A stretch of DNA of 64,000 bases from a virus. Every line of letters starts with the position of its first letter. The stretch's first letter is position 1. Under the pieces are notes generated by a model, which had not been told where the DNA came from, ran no database searches, and saw only the letters and a program-made list of their open reading frames with translations. Of the stretch, positions 32,807-42,311 are shown piece after piece. The DNA lies in IMG/VR virus record IMGVR_UViG_3300042869_001887, positions 1-64,000 of that record; one strand, 5' to 3'. The translations under genes and the position numbers were made by a program.

Positions 32807-32821
32807 ACCCTTCTTTTTTTT
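32791..32821 (+). terminator. terminator of clpP
   Basis: AAAAAAGAAGGG-TTAAA-CCCTTCTTTTTTTT. The stop codon lies in the loop. Confidence 0.85.
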
Positions 32822-32867
32822 GATTTGGAACACCCCCTTTTTGTTTTCCTACCATTTATACTGGTCA

Positions 32868-34181
32868 TCAGAGTGCTGACATTCTGACAACCAAATTTTT
32901 TGCATTTTCTGTGAATTTATCGTATAACTCACAAACCGAACTTTCTAATTTAGAATTCAGATTTTCTAAAAAACTTGAATTTTTTAGTGTGTCCATAAGA
33001 CTTGTATTGACCACATCACTTTGGATTATATTTTCAGTGTTCATTTTTTTGGTAAGTTCTTCTGAAATTGCTGCCGATATAAAATTTGTCAGAGATTTAC
33101 AATCTCCCATAGATGGTATAATTTCTGTTCCTTTCGATTGAATATTCGTCAGAACTTTGCCCTTCAAATCTTCGTCTAAACCAATTTTTGTCAATAATGA
33201 AATTAGAAGGGGTTCAGATATTGCACCAATCATATCTTCCATACTCTTACCGTATAAATTTTGAAATATATCGGTTAGATTTTCTTTTATAAGACCAATC
33301 TCTAATAACTCAGAGGATTCTTTCAAGAATCTAAAACCAAATTTAATTTTTCTAACTCTACTCATATTTTCAAAATCATCCATGTTTTCCGAGACAATTT
33401 TCAATCTACTTTCACATATCTTTTCAAGGATAAGTCTATTTTCTTTTAATACTTTAGTTTCATTCAAAACCTCCTTCACCAACGAATTCAAATTTCTATT
33501 TTCAATGAGTGGTAAATTCACAATCTTGTATTTTCCTTTATCCTTATCTCTTTGAGCATAGTTAGCTATCGTTTGTAACATCGTATTTATCTCTTGTTTG
33601 TTTTTCCTATTTAATTTTTTCATGTTCTCCTGTCTAGCACACTTGGACACACTATTTTTCACGACTTCATGGAATTGACCTAAATCAGCTTGTGGAGCAT
33701 TTTTGGAATATTTAAAAAATAATTTTATTGCTGAAACACAATCTTTCACTTCAATTTCTTTCAAAGGGTTAGCCTTTGCGGCTTTCAAAGCATCTTTCAA
33801 AGTCGTTAGTTCAGGGTCATTGTTATTTTCCTCTTCCTTAGGGGGTTCTTTTTTTTCTTCGGGTTTTTTCGATAACTCAGTTTGTAAAGGTCTACAAGTC
33901 CAAATGTTAAATTCTTTGGGGTCTAAAGTTTTAACTATTTTTCCTAATTGTTGTAATCCTTTAGCATCTTTTTGGTTCACGTCAGGTTCAAAAGTCACTT
34001 GAAAATCCGCTTGAGACTCATTCCCTTTAGCAAATAAAATAACGTTACCGTCTTTTTCTTGTGGTGTTTCTGGATTTATTGTTATACCCAATCTATCAAA
34101 ACAACCTAACTCAATCGCTCTTGTTAAATTTGTTTTTTTGGTTTGTTTCTCGTCTTGTTCTTGTATAATTCTACGTTTCAT
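32868..34181 (-). CDS. putative internal virion protein with leader
   Basis: A 437-residue basic/acidic mixed protein starting MKRRIIQE before Gln9 (leader ending I-Q-E). A Lys/Glu/Pro linker (about residues 105-125) separates an N-terminal part from a long mostly helical region with many Asn and Lys. No catalytic motif is seen. It is the last gene of a five-gene minus-strand run (39606 to 32868), all with short spacings or overlaps and most with the same kind of leader. Confidence 0.65.
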   Translation of the reverse strand: MKRRIIQEQDEKQTKKTNLTRAIELGCFDRLGITINPETPQEKDGNVILFAKGNESQADFQVTFEPDVNQKDAKGLQQLGKIVKTLDPKEFNIWTCRPLQTELSKKPEEKKEPPKEEENNNDPELTTLKDALKAAKANPLKEIEVKDCVSAIKLFFKYSKNAPQADLGQFHEVVKNSVSKCARQENMKKLNRKNKQEINTMLQTIANYAQRDKDKGKYKIVNLPLIENRNLNSLVKEVLNETKVLKENRLILEKICESRLKIVSENMDDFENMSRVRKIKFGFRFLKESSELLEIGLIKENLTDIFQNLYGKSMEDMIGAISEPLLISLLTKIGLDEDLKGKVLTNIQSKGTEIIPSMGDCKSLTNFISAAISEELTKKMNTENIIQSDVVNTSLMDTLKNSSFLENLNSKLESSVCELYDKFTENAKNLVVRMSAL

Positions 34182-34183
34182 AA

Positions 34184-35515
34184 TTAAAATTTTGTTTTTT
34201 CGTCAGCAAATTTTGGTTTTGGAGGTTCTGGCGCTGGAGCAGGTTTAGGTTCAGGTTTAGGTGCGGGCTTCGGTGGTTCAGGTTCAGGTCCTGGTCTATT
34301 TTTATTTTGTGATAAAAGAAGTTCATATGTTTTTTTATCTATGGTACCACTTAAAGTTCTGTTTAACGAATATAATCCGTTTGTACTTTGATAAATTTTG
34401 ATTGCCTTTTCCATATAAGGTCCGAAAAATTCATCGGTAACTTCAGGTTGTTTATTTCCTCTTAGCACATCAAAAAGGTATGATTGAAATACAGGCATTT
34501 TTTGTATACTTGCAATAATCGGACCTTTCATACATTTTTTTATTTGTTTTCTTCCACTCAAAATATCTTTCTCATTTGGTTCAGTTACAAACGAACGACA
34601 ATTTTTTATCTTTGATTGATTTTCTCCTCCGTCTGAACCATCATCTTGATTATTATCTTCATTTTCATCACCAGATATTCGAGCCCTAACAGGAAATTTT
34701 TCAACTTTACCATCATCCCATGTAATTTTAAATCCTTTATTATTTTCAGTACATTCCCATTTACCTGTTTTTATTGTTTTCATGGAATCTGAAGTCTTCC
34801 ATTCAGCTTTATAGTTCTTGTACAAATAAAAATCAGTTTCTTCACCCTCATAAATGGTATCTACAGGAAAATATTTATAATCACCTTTTAGACTTGTTCC
34901 CATCATTATTGCACCCGAATTATCAAGAGCGGTTTTCACACAATTCCAAACTGCGGAGTCCTCTGCTGCAGGGTTGACGGATTCATCAGTTTTTGTAACA
35001 GTTATTTCACTACCTTGACCGACTGGAGGTGGTGCCATAAGACGAACTACGTTTGCACCTTCCAAAGTTGTAAGAACACTAGCGTTCGGTGTAGATAAAT
35101 TTATAATAGCTTGAGGTGGGTCCTCAGTAAAATCAAAAGTAACATCGATTCCAAAAGTTTGATTCCAAAAAACATCTTCAGTGTTGGTTGATTTGGTAAG
35201 TACGTATTGACCACCACCCATTGTCATTTTCAACTGATTTCTAAATTGTTTGAATTTGACTTTGAAATCCTGAATAATTCCAAATCCTTTTTTAACATAC
35301 ACACCTACATATTTGTCGTCGATTGGTGGTTGTACAGAAGCCTTACATCTTATGAAGATTTTAGTTCCTTTTTTACACGGAGCACAACCACTTCTTACAG
35401 GCGGTCTTCCTGACCCTGCCCATTCTTCATCGGTGAAATCGGTAGGAGGGTCAACGGGGTCACACGGAGGATAAACTATTTGTTCGACTATTAGTTTTTT
35501 TATATTAGTTTGCAT
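34184..35515 (-). CDS. putative internal virion protein with PG-binding-like end
   Basis: The ATG at 35515 is preferred; a TTG at 35539 is possible but overlaps the upstream gene more. The 443-residue protein starts MQTNIKKLIVE before Gln12 (leader ending I-V-E). It then has several Cys (residues about 16-45), beta-rich repeats, an acidic linker, and near the end F-F-G-P-Y-M-E-K-A-I-K-I-Y-Q, resembling a PG_binding_1 helix pair. The last 40 residues are a Pro/Lys/Glu repeat tail. Likely a wall-interacting virion protein. Confidence 0.65.
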   Translation of the reverse strand: MQTNIKKLIVEQIVYPPCDPVDPPTDFTDEEWAGSGRPPVRSGCAPCKKGTKIFIRCKASVQPPIDDKYVGVYVKKGFGIIQDFKVKFKQFRNQLKMTMGGGQYVLTKSTNTEDVFWNQTFGIDVTFDFTEDPPQAIINLSTPNASVLTTLEGANVVRLMAPPPVGQGSEITVTKTDESVNPAAEDSAVWNCVKTALDNSGAIMMGTSLKGDYKYFPVDTIYEGEETDFYLYKNYKAEWKTSDSMKTIKTGKWECTENNKGFKITWDDGKVEKFPVRARISGDENEDNNQDDGSDGGENQSKIKNCRSFVTEPNEKDILSGRKQIKKCMKGPIIASIQKMPVFQSYLFDVLRGNKQPEVTDEFFGPYMEKAIKIYQSTNGLYSLNRTLSGTIDKKTYELLLSQNKNRPGPEPEPPKPAPKPEPKPAPAPEPPKPKFADEKTKF

Positions 35516-37607
35516 AATCTTGTGTAAACGTTCCTTCAAAAAATCTGAATTTAGGGTTGTCGTAAATATCGACCGGTTTTGTTTTATCGATTAAATAATA
35601 TTTTCCAACATTATCTGTCATTTCCGCAGCATTAGTCAAAGAAGACATTGTCATAGTATTAGGTGGAGTTGTTAGAAACTTTTTAAAATCTACTAAATTT
35701 TCTTTAAGGTTTCCTGACATATATCTGAGCTCAGGATTTTCTTTTTCCTGTTTTCTAATTAGTTCGGCCGTTGCAGCATCTAATTCTTTTTCATTGTCCA
35801 CCGGTAAACCTAGACTTCTAAGTTGTTTTTCCATATCCTCTCTTATGGGCTCGAAAGGTTCCAATGCCTCATCTTTCCAACGCTCAAATGGAATAACACT
35901 TTCCCCTTCACTTACAGACTTTTTAAGTGCACTGTATAACTCATCAATCCTTGTGGCCGGATTTAATAAAAGGTTCCACAACCCTTCTGGTATACCCTCT
36001 CCAAAACCTTCTTTTACGTCCCTAATGTAAGCTCTAAAAGGATAATTAGCTTTTACATTTTCAATCATACCATCCCATGTTGTTCTTTTTATTTCCGCAA
36101 ATCTTTTGTTACATTCTGAGGGTGGGATAGGTTTACCATTCTCTTCTATGAGACCGACCTTACACAATTGCCTGTATCTTTCTAATTCTTTGTTAAAATC
36201 ATCTATAACAAAATAGTTTTGATAAATTGTTGCAAAATAGTTTTTTATCAAATTTTCTACTACAGGGACCCAAATCAAATAAATGAAGGCAAATTCTATT
36301 ATTGTACCAGCTTTTGTAGTCCTCATACCTAATTCCATCATTTCGGCTTTGGTGAGGGGAGTTTTATAGAGAATTTCATTTTTTAATCTAGGAATGAATT
36401 CAAAGAAATCTTGTTCTTTAAAAGATTTCATAATTCCACCTCGAGCTTTAGCATTTTTAATCGCTTGTAGGGTTGCACCAACAGCTGGAATTTTTTTCAC
36501 ATGAGCCTTGAGATAAGTCATGAAAATATAATCCATTTTTTTTGTCAAATATTCTGGCGGTGTCTCCAAGACCTTTTTAACTCCCGGGTTGTTTAAAAAT
36601 ACCTCCAATTCTTTCTTTGGAATTGCTGAATTCGTTACAAACCAATCTTGAATCATTTGTTTATATTGTTGTTCCATCATGCTCTTTCGTCCTCGTGATA
36701 TTATTGCCCACATATTGTCCAAATTTTCCAATACATCAAAACTCATTTCCTCTCCTTGTGGGTCTAAGGTTTGTTGCTTCCTCATAATTTCAGCAACTTG
36801 ACCTTCAAGGTCGTCTACAATACTAGGAACTTCTATTTTCCATTTTTTTAACAATTTATTTGGTAATATTTCTGTTGCCCATGGTACAAATTTATACCAA
36901 AGGTTTTTGAAATAATATGGTAACAGGGCATTACCAAGCGATTTGAGTTGTGCACCCGTTCCTGTTGTCCACCATGAGTTTGAAGCGGCACTAATTTTTC
37001 TACCAGCCACTTCTATTTCAGGTACATACTTTTTCAACTGTTGTACTAAATAATTTTCAATCAACTCAATAGAGCCGTCATCTATATTCAAAGGACGACG
37101 ACCACCACTAGCAGTACCATCAGGAACTGTAAGAGTAGATAATTTATTTTTAATCCATTCTTCGGGAGTGTAATTTTCTGCGTTAGTGTCGATATAGTCT
37201 TGTGCGAATTCTTTCATCAATTGTGAAACAGTCTTCCCCTGACTTTTTGCTATATCTTGAATCGTTTTTTCTGCTAACGCTTGTAATTCTTCATTACTTT
37301 GTACTATTTGTTTCAGAGTCAATCTTAAACCATCATCTGTAATGTCGGCAAATCTGAAATTTGGTTTGGAAACCAAACTTTTCAATTCTTGAAATTCAGC
37401 ATTCGCCAATTTTTTTAACGGTTTACCATTATGTGTAAGCTGATATATTGCACCCTTTTCCAAAGGCTCCGCGTTGGTAAAAATACTTTTTAAAGCGGTA
37501 AGTAACGGTTTGGGCTGTTCTAAAAGTATAGGTAAATTATTTTCTACCCCCATTATTTCTTGGATTCTTTTGAGCTCAGTTATTACTAATTTATCTTTAC
37601 GTGTCAT
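35505..37607 (-). CDS. large putative internal virion protein with membrane segment
   Basis: A 700-residue protein. The leader reads MTRKDKLVITELKRIQEIMG and ends P-I-L-L-E before Gln31. The body is helical and Lys/Glu rich, with one clear hydrophobic helix at about residue 430 (IEFAFIYLIWVPVVENLI). Long proteins of this type with a membrane-active helix resemble in size the ejected internal proteins of other phages. No enzyme motif is visible. It overlaps both neighbours by a few nucleotides. Confidence 0.65.
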   Translation of the reverse strand: MTRKDKLVITELKRIQEIMGVENNLPILLEQPKPLLTALKSIFTNAEPLEKGAIYQLTHNGKPLKKLANAEFQELKSLVSKPNFRFADITDDGLRLTLKQIVQSNEELQALAEKTIQDIAKSQGKTVSQLMKEFAQDYIDTNAENYTPEEWIKNKLSTLTVPDGTASGGRRPLNIDDGSIELIENYLVQQLKKYVPEIEVAGRKISAASNSWWTTGTGAQLKSLGNALLPYYFKNLWYKFVPWATEILPNKLLKKWKIEVPSIVDDLEGQVAEIMRKQQTLDPQGEEMSFDVLENLDNMWAIISRGRKSMMEQQYKQMIQDWFVTNSAIPKKELEVFLNNPGVKKVLETPPEYLTKKMDYIFMTYLKAHVKKIPAVGATLQAIKNAKARGGIMKSFKEQDFFEFIPRLKNEILYKTPLTKAEMMELGMRTTKAGTIIEFAFIYLIWVPVVENLIKNYFATIYQNYFVIDDFNKELERYRQLCKVGLIEENGKPIPPSECNKRFAEIKRTTWDGMIENVKANYPFRAYIRDVKEGFGEGIPEGLWNLLLNPATRIDELYSALKKSVSEGESVIPFERWKDEALEPFEPIREDMEKQLRSLGLPVDNEKELDAATAELIRKQEKENPELRYMSGNLKENLVDFKKFLTTPPNTMTMSSLTNAAEMTDNVGKYYLIDKTKPVDIYDNPKFRFFEGTFTQDYAN

Positions 37608-39346
37608 TTTTTCTTTATTTTATAATATAAGTCACCATTTATAAATAGTGTCATGTCCACCTGTGATTCATCGTCCCATTCGTCCGCCATAACCCAACCT
37701 TCTTTTTTCAAAACCTCTAGTTCAGACTTCGACAATTTGATTTCTTGGTCTAATGTCATGAAATCTTCATACTTATACCCGTTTTTTTCAAAAATTTCTC
37801 TGACTTTGTTTTTGACAAAAAGTAAGTTGAGAGCTTCAGGTAAATTTTTCTTTGCGTTTGCGTTAATTTCTTGTTCGGTTCCTTTCCATTGCGGGTCGTT
37901 GATTACTTGTGATATATTTTCAGGTTTGTTAAAGAAATTCACCACCATTTCTTGTTTCAATTCCTCAGGAATGAATTCCCAAATTCCATCTAATTTATCT
38001 TTTTCTTCATCAGTAAGTTTTTCACTATCTACTGTGTTCAACTGAGACCCCCATTTATAATTCACCCCCGCAGCGGCAATAAAAGCGGTCGCTGCAGGTA
38101 AAAACATAGTTTTATACCAAATTCTGTCCCTTACAGGGATTTCCTTTATCAATTTTGGATATCTAACAAACATGTCGGCAAACTTGGCGTTTATTGCTTT
38201 GACAATATCTTTACCTCCACCACTTCCTTTTTTTATAAGTTCTTTGAATAAAACTTGGTCATTTCTAAAAAGATTATTTAAAACTTTTTGAGCTTCGGGG
38301 GATAAACTTTTCGTAAAATTTTTATATTGAGCGACTGAAGATTGAGCGGTTAAACCAGACCTAGCAAATTTTGTCTCTAACTCCTTTGCAATTTTTGGTG
38401 TGACCCCTTTTAATCCCTTGAAAAAATATAATCCAGGCAAAACAGCGAAAAACGCGGCCAATACGGCATCAACTTCTTCTCCTTTCTCAAAATTTCTCGT
38501 GGTATAAGCAGCACCTACACCGAGGGAAACAATCAAATCAATCCAAATAGAAGCTGCACAACCATTACACGCAGCGGTGGCCACTACGGCAACCAAGAAT
38601 TGTGCAAAATAAATTGCTCCCTCCCATTCATCTAAAATTTTTTCTGTTTCAGTTCTTGTATCTCTTTTTTCAGCATAAACAAAGGGCTGATTCTGTTCGT
38701 CGAAAAACCCTTTGAAACCGATAAAACTCGGCAGGTCTTTCTCAAGAAGTACACTATAACAAACGTAAGGTAAATAAGTTTTTTCAACTATATCCCCATC
38801 TTTGGTTACACTTTTAAGTTTGAATTGTTTAACCGAATTGGGAGGTATGATTTTTTGGAACTTTTCTATCAGGGTGTCCCTATTTATTTTGTTTTTTGAT
38901 TCAGGTGATAATTCATCTAAATACAAATCAACAGAACTCGCATAATCTTCATAAGTGGTAAAAAAAGAAATGTTTTTACTCGAATCGGGTAGTAAAATCC
39001 AAGTAGCTTGATTATCTACGTCCTTGTCTATATCACAATTTATAGACGGTCTCTGATAAGCACAGAAATTTTTAGGTATGGCATCAAGACCTTTCAAACC
39101 GTACTTATTAGTACCCGGTAGAACAGCCTTATCAGGGAAGGCACAATCCTGAGGATAAACTTTTTTTACATCATTCACATCATTTGTCATAAATGGGGTA
39201 GGTGCACCAGGGGTACCCGCCCAAGCACCTCCAGCTTGCTCACTCAAAAATTTCAAATTTTCTGCCAAGGTTTTTTTTGAATCATAATTCATCCTCAGAA
39301 GAATTGATTTCAAACTATCTTTAGGAGAAATATTTTTGTTTTTCAT
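37604..39346 (-). CDS. putative internal virion protein with several membrane segments
   Basis: A 580-residue protein with a leader that ends K-F-L-S-E before Gln37. Next comes a Cys-containing globular part (residues about 60-210), then three hydrophobic segments: FLVAVVATAACNGCAASIWI, AVLAAFFAVLPGLYFF and AATAFIAAAGV. Two Cys in the first segment may form a disulfide. A helical C-terminal domain follows. This layout suits a protein that is ejected and inserts into the cell envelope, but that is inferred. The start overlaps the upstream gene by 4 nt. Confidence 0.65.
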   Translation of the reverse strand: MKNKNISPKDSLKSILLRMNYDSKKTLAENLKFLSEQAGGAWAGTPGAPTPFMTNDVNDVKKVYPQDCAFPDKAVLPGTNKYGLKGLDAIPKNFCAYQRPSINCDIDKDVDNQATWILLPDSSKNISFFTTYEDYASSVDLYLDELSPESKNKINRDTLIEKFQKIIPPNSVKQFKLKSVTKDGDIVEKTYLPYVCYSVLLEKDLPSFIGFKGFFDEQNQPFVYAEKRDTRTETEKILDEWEGAIYFAQFLVAVVATAACNGCAASIWIDLIVSLGVGAAYTTRNFEKGEEVDAVLAAFFAVLPGLYFFKGLKGVTPKIAKELETKFARSGLTAQSSVAQYKNFTKSLSPEAQKVLNNLFRNDQVLFKELIKKGSGGGKDIVKAINAKFADMFVRYPKLIKEIPVRDRIWYKTMFLPAATAFIAAAGVNYKWGSQLNTVDSEKLTDEEKDKLDGIWEFIPEELKQEMVVNFFNKPENISQVINDPQWKGTEQEINANAKKNLPEALNLLFVKNKVREIFEKNGYKYEDFMTLDQEIKLSKSELEVLKKEGWVMADEWDDESQVDMTLFINGDLYYKIKKK

Positions 39347-39606
39347 GCGGTTCCCAATTTATTTGCAACCCCCCTGGCAGGTCCTCCATGAATTTGAGCC
39401 CAAAACTGACCTTTCTTAGGTAAACTATTTGCAACCCCCCTTTTTGGACCACCAACAGTGTCTGCCCATTTGGAAGGATTATTACCTTTTCCACCACCAG
39501 CACCTCCCGCTCCACCACCAGCTTCTTGTTCACCCATCTCTCGTTTTGAGGAATTTACTGTGTGTTTTTCGAAAAATTTTATCAGGTTTTCTACGTCTAA
39601 ATTCAT
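39343..39606 (-). CDS. small Gly-rich protein with a repeated GGPxRGVAN motif
   Basis: An 87-residue protein: a helical N-terminus (MNLDVENLIKFFEKHTV), an M-G-E-Q site, a Gly-rich linker and two copies of G-G-P-[KA]-R-G-V-A-N-[SK]-L about 20 residues apart. It leads the virion-protein run and overlaps the next gene by 4 nt (ATGA). Function unknown. A competing frame at 39321-39533 is judged a shadow. Confidence 0.6.
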   Translation of the reverse strand: MNLDVENLIKFFEKHTVNSSKREMGEQEAGGGAGGAGGGKGNNPSKWADTVGGPKRGVANSLPKKGQFWAQIHGGPARGVANKLGTA

Positions 39607-39654
39607 TAAAATAAATACTTTGATTTCATCAAATTTGATTTCTATATTTATAGG

Positions 39655-40203
39655 ATGATTTTGAGAATACTAATACTATTTTTTTTAGTAAGTTTCACTT
39701 CCTGTGAGAAGTATGTAACAAATATTAGTACACTTACTCTAAGTGGTAAATACGTTGTGTCAAAACTTACCGTAATTCAAACCTCCCAACCAAACACCAA
39801 AGACACCACCTATCTTTCCGGCCAACTTTTCCACAATACAAGTTTACCAGACCCATTTGATTCAATTATAATAGATAATTTTTATTTACATTTTGATTAC
39901 GCAAGTATTAAAATGGTATGGCATAATAGAATACAAAATGGACAAAGAGACAGATGGGAATATGGGGAACAACCCGAAGAAATTTTTTATTCAAGGGTGC
40001 CTTGGAGTTACGATGCCTACACACTTGGAAAAATCCAATTTGATTATAAACCAAAAGATAGAGGTACTTACCACAGAATTTTATTCCAAGTGGATAGTGA
40101 TTTGTTTGAAACCTTACAGTTATCAGGTTTAGATTTTGCCCCAAATGGGAAAGATGGTCCGCATTATAGACTTATAATTTCTTTAAACAGAGTAGGACCT
40201 TAG
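39655..40203 (+). CDS. lipoprotein
   Basis: A 182-residue protein with a lipoprotein signal (MILRILILFFLVSFTSC, lipobox S-F-T-S-C followed by E-K). The mature part is beta-rich with repeated T-x-S-G-K-Y-V and Y-L-H-F-D-Y strands, as in Bacteroidota lipocalin-like or immunoglobulin-like lipoproteins. It would be anchored in the envelope. A superinfection-exclusion or surface role is possible. It stands alone between two minus-strand genes. Confidence 0.75.
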   Translation: MILRILILFFLVSFTSCEKYVTNISTLTLSGKYVVSKLTVIQTSQPNTKDTTYLSGQLFHNTSLPDPFDSIIIDNFYLHFDYASIKMVWHNRIQNGQRDRWEYGEQPEEIFYSRVPWSYDAYTLGKIQFDYKPKDRGTYHRILFQVDSDLFETLQLSGLDFAPNGKDGPHYRLIISLNRVGP

Positions 40204-40502
40204 TAGAAATCTGCCTTAGGTAAATCTTGTGGATTTATTGTATAGTATTCGTTCAAAAATATAACAAGTTGGTCCTCATCTAGTTCAATTTTTTCGGATT
40301 CTCCTTCTTCCAAGTCTTCAAATTCATCATCGAAAAAATCAAAAGACTCAGTAACTAAATCAAATCCATAATCTTGCACGAAAGTGTAGTCAATATTATC
40401 GGTTCTTAGAACATCCTCATTATCCTCAATTGTTCTGAAAGATACTTCTAAAATATTTGCATCTGTATTCAAAAAATATGATACTATCTCTTTGATTTCC
40501 AT
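40200..40502 (-). CDS. small very acidic protein
   Basis: A 100-residue protein with a run of Asp/Glu (about residues 55-80). No motif is recognised. Acidic phage proteins of this size sometimes mimic DNA to block nucleases, but nothing specific supports that here. It overlaps the convergent lipoprotein gene by 4 nt. Confidence 0.55.
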   Translation of the reverse strand: MEIKEIVSYFLNTDANILEVSFRTIEDNEDVLRTDNIDYTFVQDYGFDLVTESFDFFDDEFEDLEEGESEKIELDEDQLVIFLNEYYTINPQDLPKADFY

Positions 40503-40620
40503 ATACCAACTAATTTATATACAAATATTTAAAAAGATAGTAAAAATCATATCCCACAAAAAAAATAATATTTTTTTTTCTCGAGTTTCTACCTATATTT
40601 TATTTAACAAATTTTATCAA

Positions 40621-41202
40621 ATGAGATTTAATTCACTAACAATAGATAACTTCTATGAAAATCCTCAAGAAGTTCGTGACTTCGCACTAAAACAAGAATT
40701 CAAGGTTAGAGGAAATTATCCCGGTCAAAGAACAATTTCTTTTCTGAATGAACCTTTAAAAAATAAGTTCAGAGAGATTCTTTCTCCTTTTGCAGGTGAT
40801 ATTGTATGGTGGGGAGGTGAATATACCGGTTCATTCCAATATACAGTTGCTGCTGACCGTTCATGGATTCATGCTGATTCAACAACAGATTGGGCAGCAC
40901 TTATATATTTGACACCTGACGCTCCTCTTAGTTCAGGAACAGGTATTTTCAGACACAAAGCCACAGGTTGGCAACATTTCGACTATAAAAGAGAGAATGA
41001 ACCTGGTTATAAAGAGACCGCTCCTCCGGGCTCAGATTGTCAAGATTATACAAAATGGGAAATGGTTGACAGAATAGGTAATGTTTTCAATAGATGTGTA
41101 ATGTACAGAGCCGACAATTACCACGTCTCTTTGGATTATTTCGGTAAAGACATGTATGATGGTAGATTATTCCAAGTGTTTTTCTTTAACACCGAACGTT
41201 AG
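40621..41202 (+). CDS. DUF6445-like 2OG-Fe(II) oxygenase-fold protein
   Basis: The ATG at 40621 (MRFNSLTIDNFYENP) is preferred to an upstream hydrophobic extension. The 193-residue protein begins with the typical I-D-N-F-Y-x-N-P of phage oxygenase-fold proteins, then S-W-I-H-A-D-S (likely iron His and Asp), A-A-L-I-Y-L-T-P-D, G-T-G-I-F-R-H, and a late Y-H-V-S-L-D-Y-F-G with the second His. I recall this as DUF6445. The substrate is unknown. Confidence 0.75.
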   Translation: MRFNSLTIDNFYENPQEVRDFALKQEFKVRGNYPGQRTISFLNEPLKNKFREILSPFAGDIVWWGGEYTGSFQYTVAADRSWIHADSTTDWAALIYLTPDAPLSSGTGIFRHKATGWQHFDYKRENEPGYKETAPPGSDCQDYTKWEMVDRIGNVFNRCVMYRADNYHVSLDYFGKDMYDGRLFQVFFFNTER

Positions 41203-41648
41203 TCTAATTTCAACTCCAAGTCCAAGACATACTTCAAATCTAAATCTGCAATAACTTGAATGAAACCCTCAGGGCAATAACAATAGTTTAAAGTACAACT
41301 CACTCGATTGTAATGGTTAAACGAAGAAAAAATGGGTGAATAAAATTGTCTACGATAAACATACTCAACGGGGTCAAAAATAGGTCGATAAAGTTTGTCC
41401 CCGTGTATATTTGTATCCATTAAAAAATCAATACTCTCTTCAGTGTACGATTCAAAGTAGGGTAAATCTAACTTATCGACGAATGGAATCATAGGGTTTG
41501 GATGTCCTGAATGATTTGTTTCGTCAAAATAAGAATAATACGCTAGTCTTGTTTTGTTCTGTTTTTTTTGGACAAAATGCCACAAATAATGTTTGTGCTC
41601 TTTAGCTATTGTGGAAAAATCCTTTACGGTTACTTTTTCTCTTATCAT
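41199..41648 (-). CDS. uncharacterised protein next to the hydroxylase
   Basis: The ATG at 41648 is chosen (a GTG at 41669 would overlap the upstream gene). The 149-residue protein contains many Tyr and Phe, H-K-H-Y-L-W-H-F-V-Q-K-K, N-H-S-G-H-P-N-P-M-I-P, and three Cys near the end. I recognise no family. It directly follows the 2OG oxygenase gene on the same strand, so a shared pathway is likely. Confidence 0.6.
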   Translation of the reverse strand: MIREKVTVKDFSTIAKEHKHYLWHFVQKKQNKTRLAYYSYFDETNHSGHPNPMIPFVDKLDLPYFESYTEESIDFLMDTNIHGDKLYRPIFDPVEYVYRRQFYSPIFSSFNHYNRVSCTLNYCYCPEGFIQVIADLDLKYVLDLELKLD

Positions 41649-41649
41649 T

Positions 41650-42243
41650 CTATCTGAAATTTGCACCACACAACCATGTAACCAAGGAACGTCTGGTACC
41701 AGAGGTTAAAGGTTTTACCCTGTGTAAAAGAAATGAAGGAAAGAAACAAATCAAACCTAATTTTTTCGGTACTGTCAATAAATTTCCGCCCGGGTTCATT
41801 TCCAATTCACCACCTTCATATTCGCTTGGGTCTGATAGTTGAAGCACCACAGAAAGTTTTCTGTTAGAAATACCTGGGCCTAAGTCTGCATGCCAATCAT
41901 AATGTCCACCATCACCATAATAAATTGTATACTGTAAACTATCATGATAACCCCAAATATCGAAATTCCACATTTCTCTGTTTGCAATTTTAGCTAAATC
42001 AGAGATTTTTTTATAAATCCAACTTGTTTCTGAATTATCTCCGAGCCAAGATATATCGCTAATTCTATATTCGTTTACTATATTCTTATCGTCAGATACG
42101 GTTGTACCTTTTTCTTTGGGAGCGTTATCTCCAATTTTTCTTATTTCAATTATTTCTTCAGGAGTAAATCCGTCTGTGAAATAATAGTAATTCAAATGAT
42201 TGGTATTATTTCTTTGGTCGGCTAAAAAATAGTTTGATGACAT
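41650..42243 (-). CDS. prolyl-4-hydroxylase-like 2OG-Fe(II) oxygenase
   Basis: The ATG at 42243 is chosen. The 197-residue protein has the full prolyl-hydroxylase-type core: Y-D-W-H-A-D (iron His and Asp), L-S-V-V-L-Q-L-S, Y-E-G-G-E-L-E, F-F-P-S-F-L-L-H-R-V-K-P (second His) and G-T-R-R-S-L-V-T-W-L (2OG-binding Arg). Related phage enzymes are common; a few hydroxylate proteins. The target here is unknown. Confidence 0.88.
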   Translation of the reverse strand: MSSNYFLADQRNNTNHLNYYYFTDGFTPEEIIEIRKIGDNAPKEKGTTVSDDKNIVNEYRISDISWLGDNSETSWIYKKISDLAKIANREMWNFDIWGYHDSLQYTIYYGDGGHYDWHADLGPGISNRKLSVVLQLSDPSEYEGGELEMNPGGNLLTVPKKLGLICFFPSFLLHRVKPLTSGTRRSLVTWLCGANFR

Positions 42244-42311
42244 TTTTATAAATTTTTGTATATTAAAAATAGATACTTTTATCAATAAACTCAATCTAAT
42301 ATTTTTTTATA

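Noticed and set aside
39321-39533. Alternative minus-strand frame of 70 codons
   Set aside because: The overlapping frame at 39343-39606 has the ATGA coupling to the next gene and a meaningful internal repeat.
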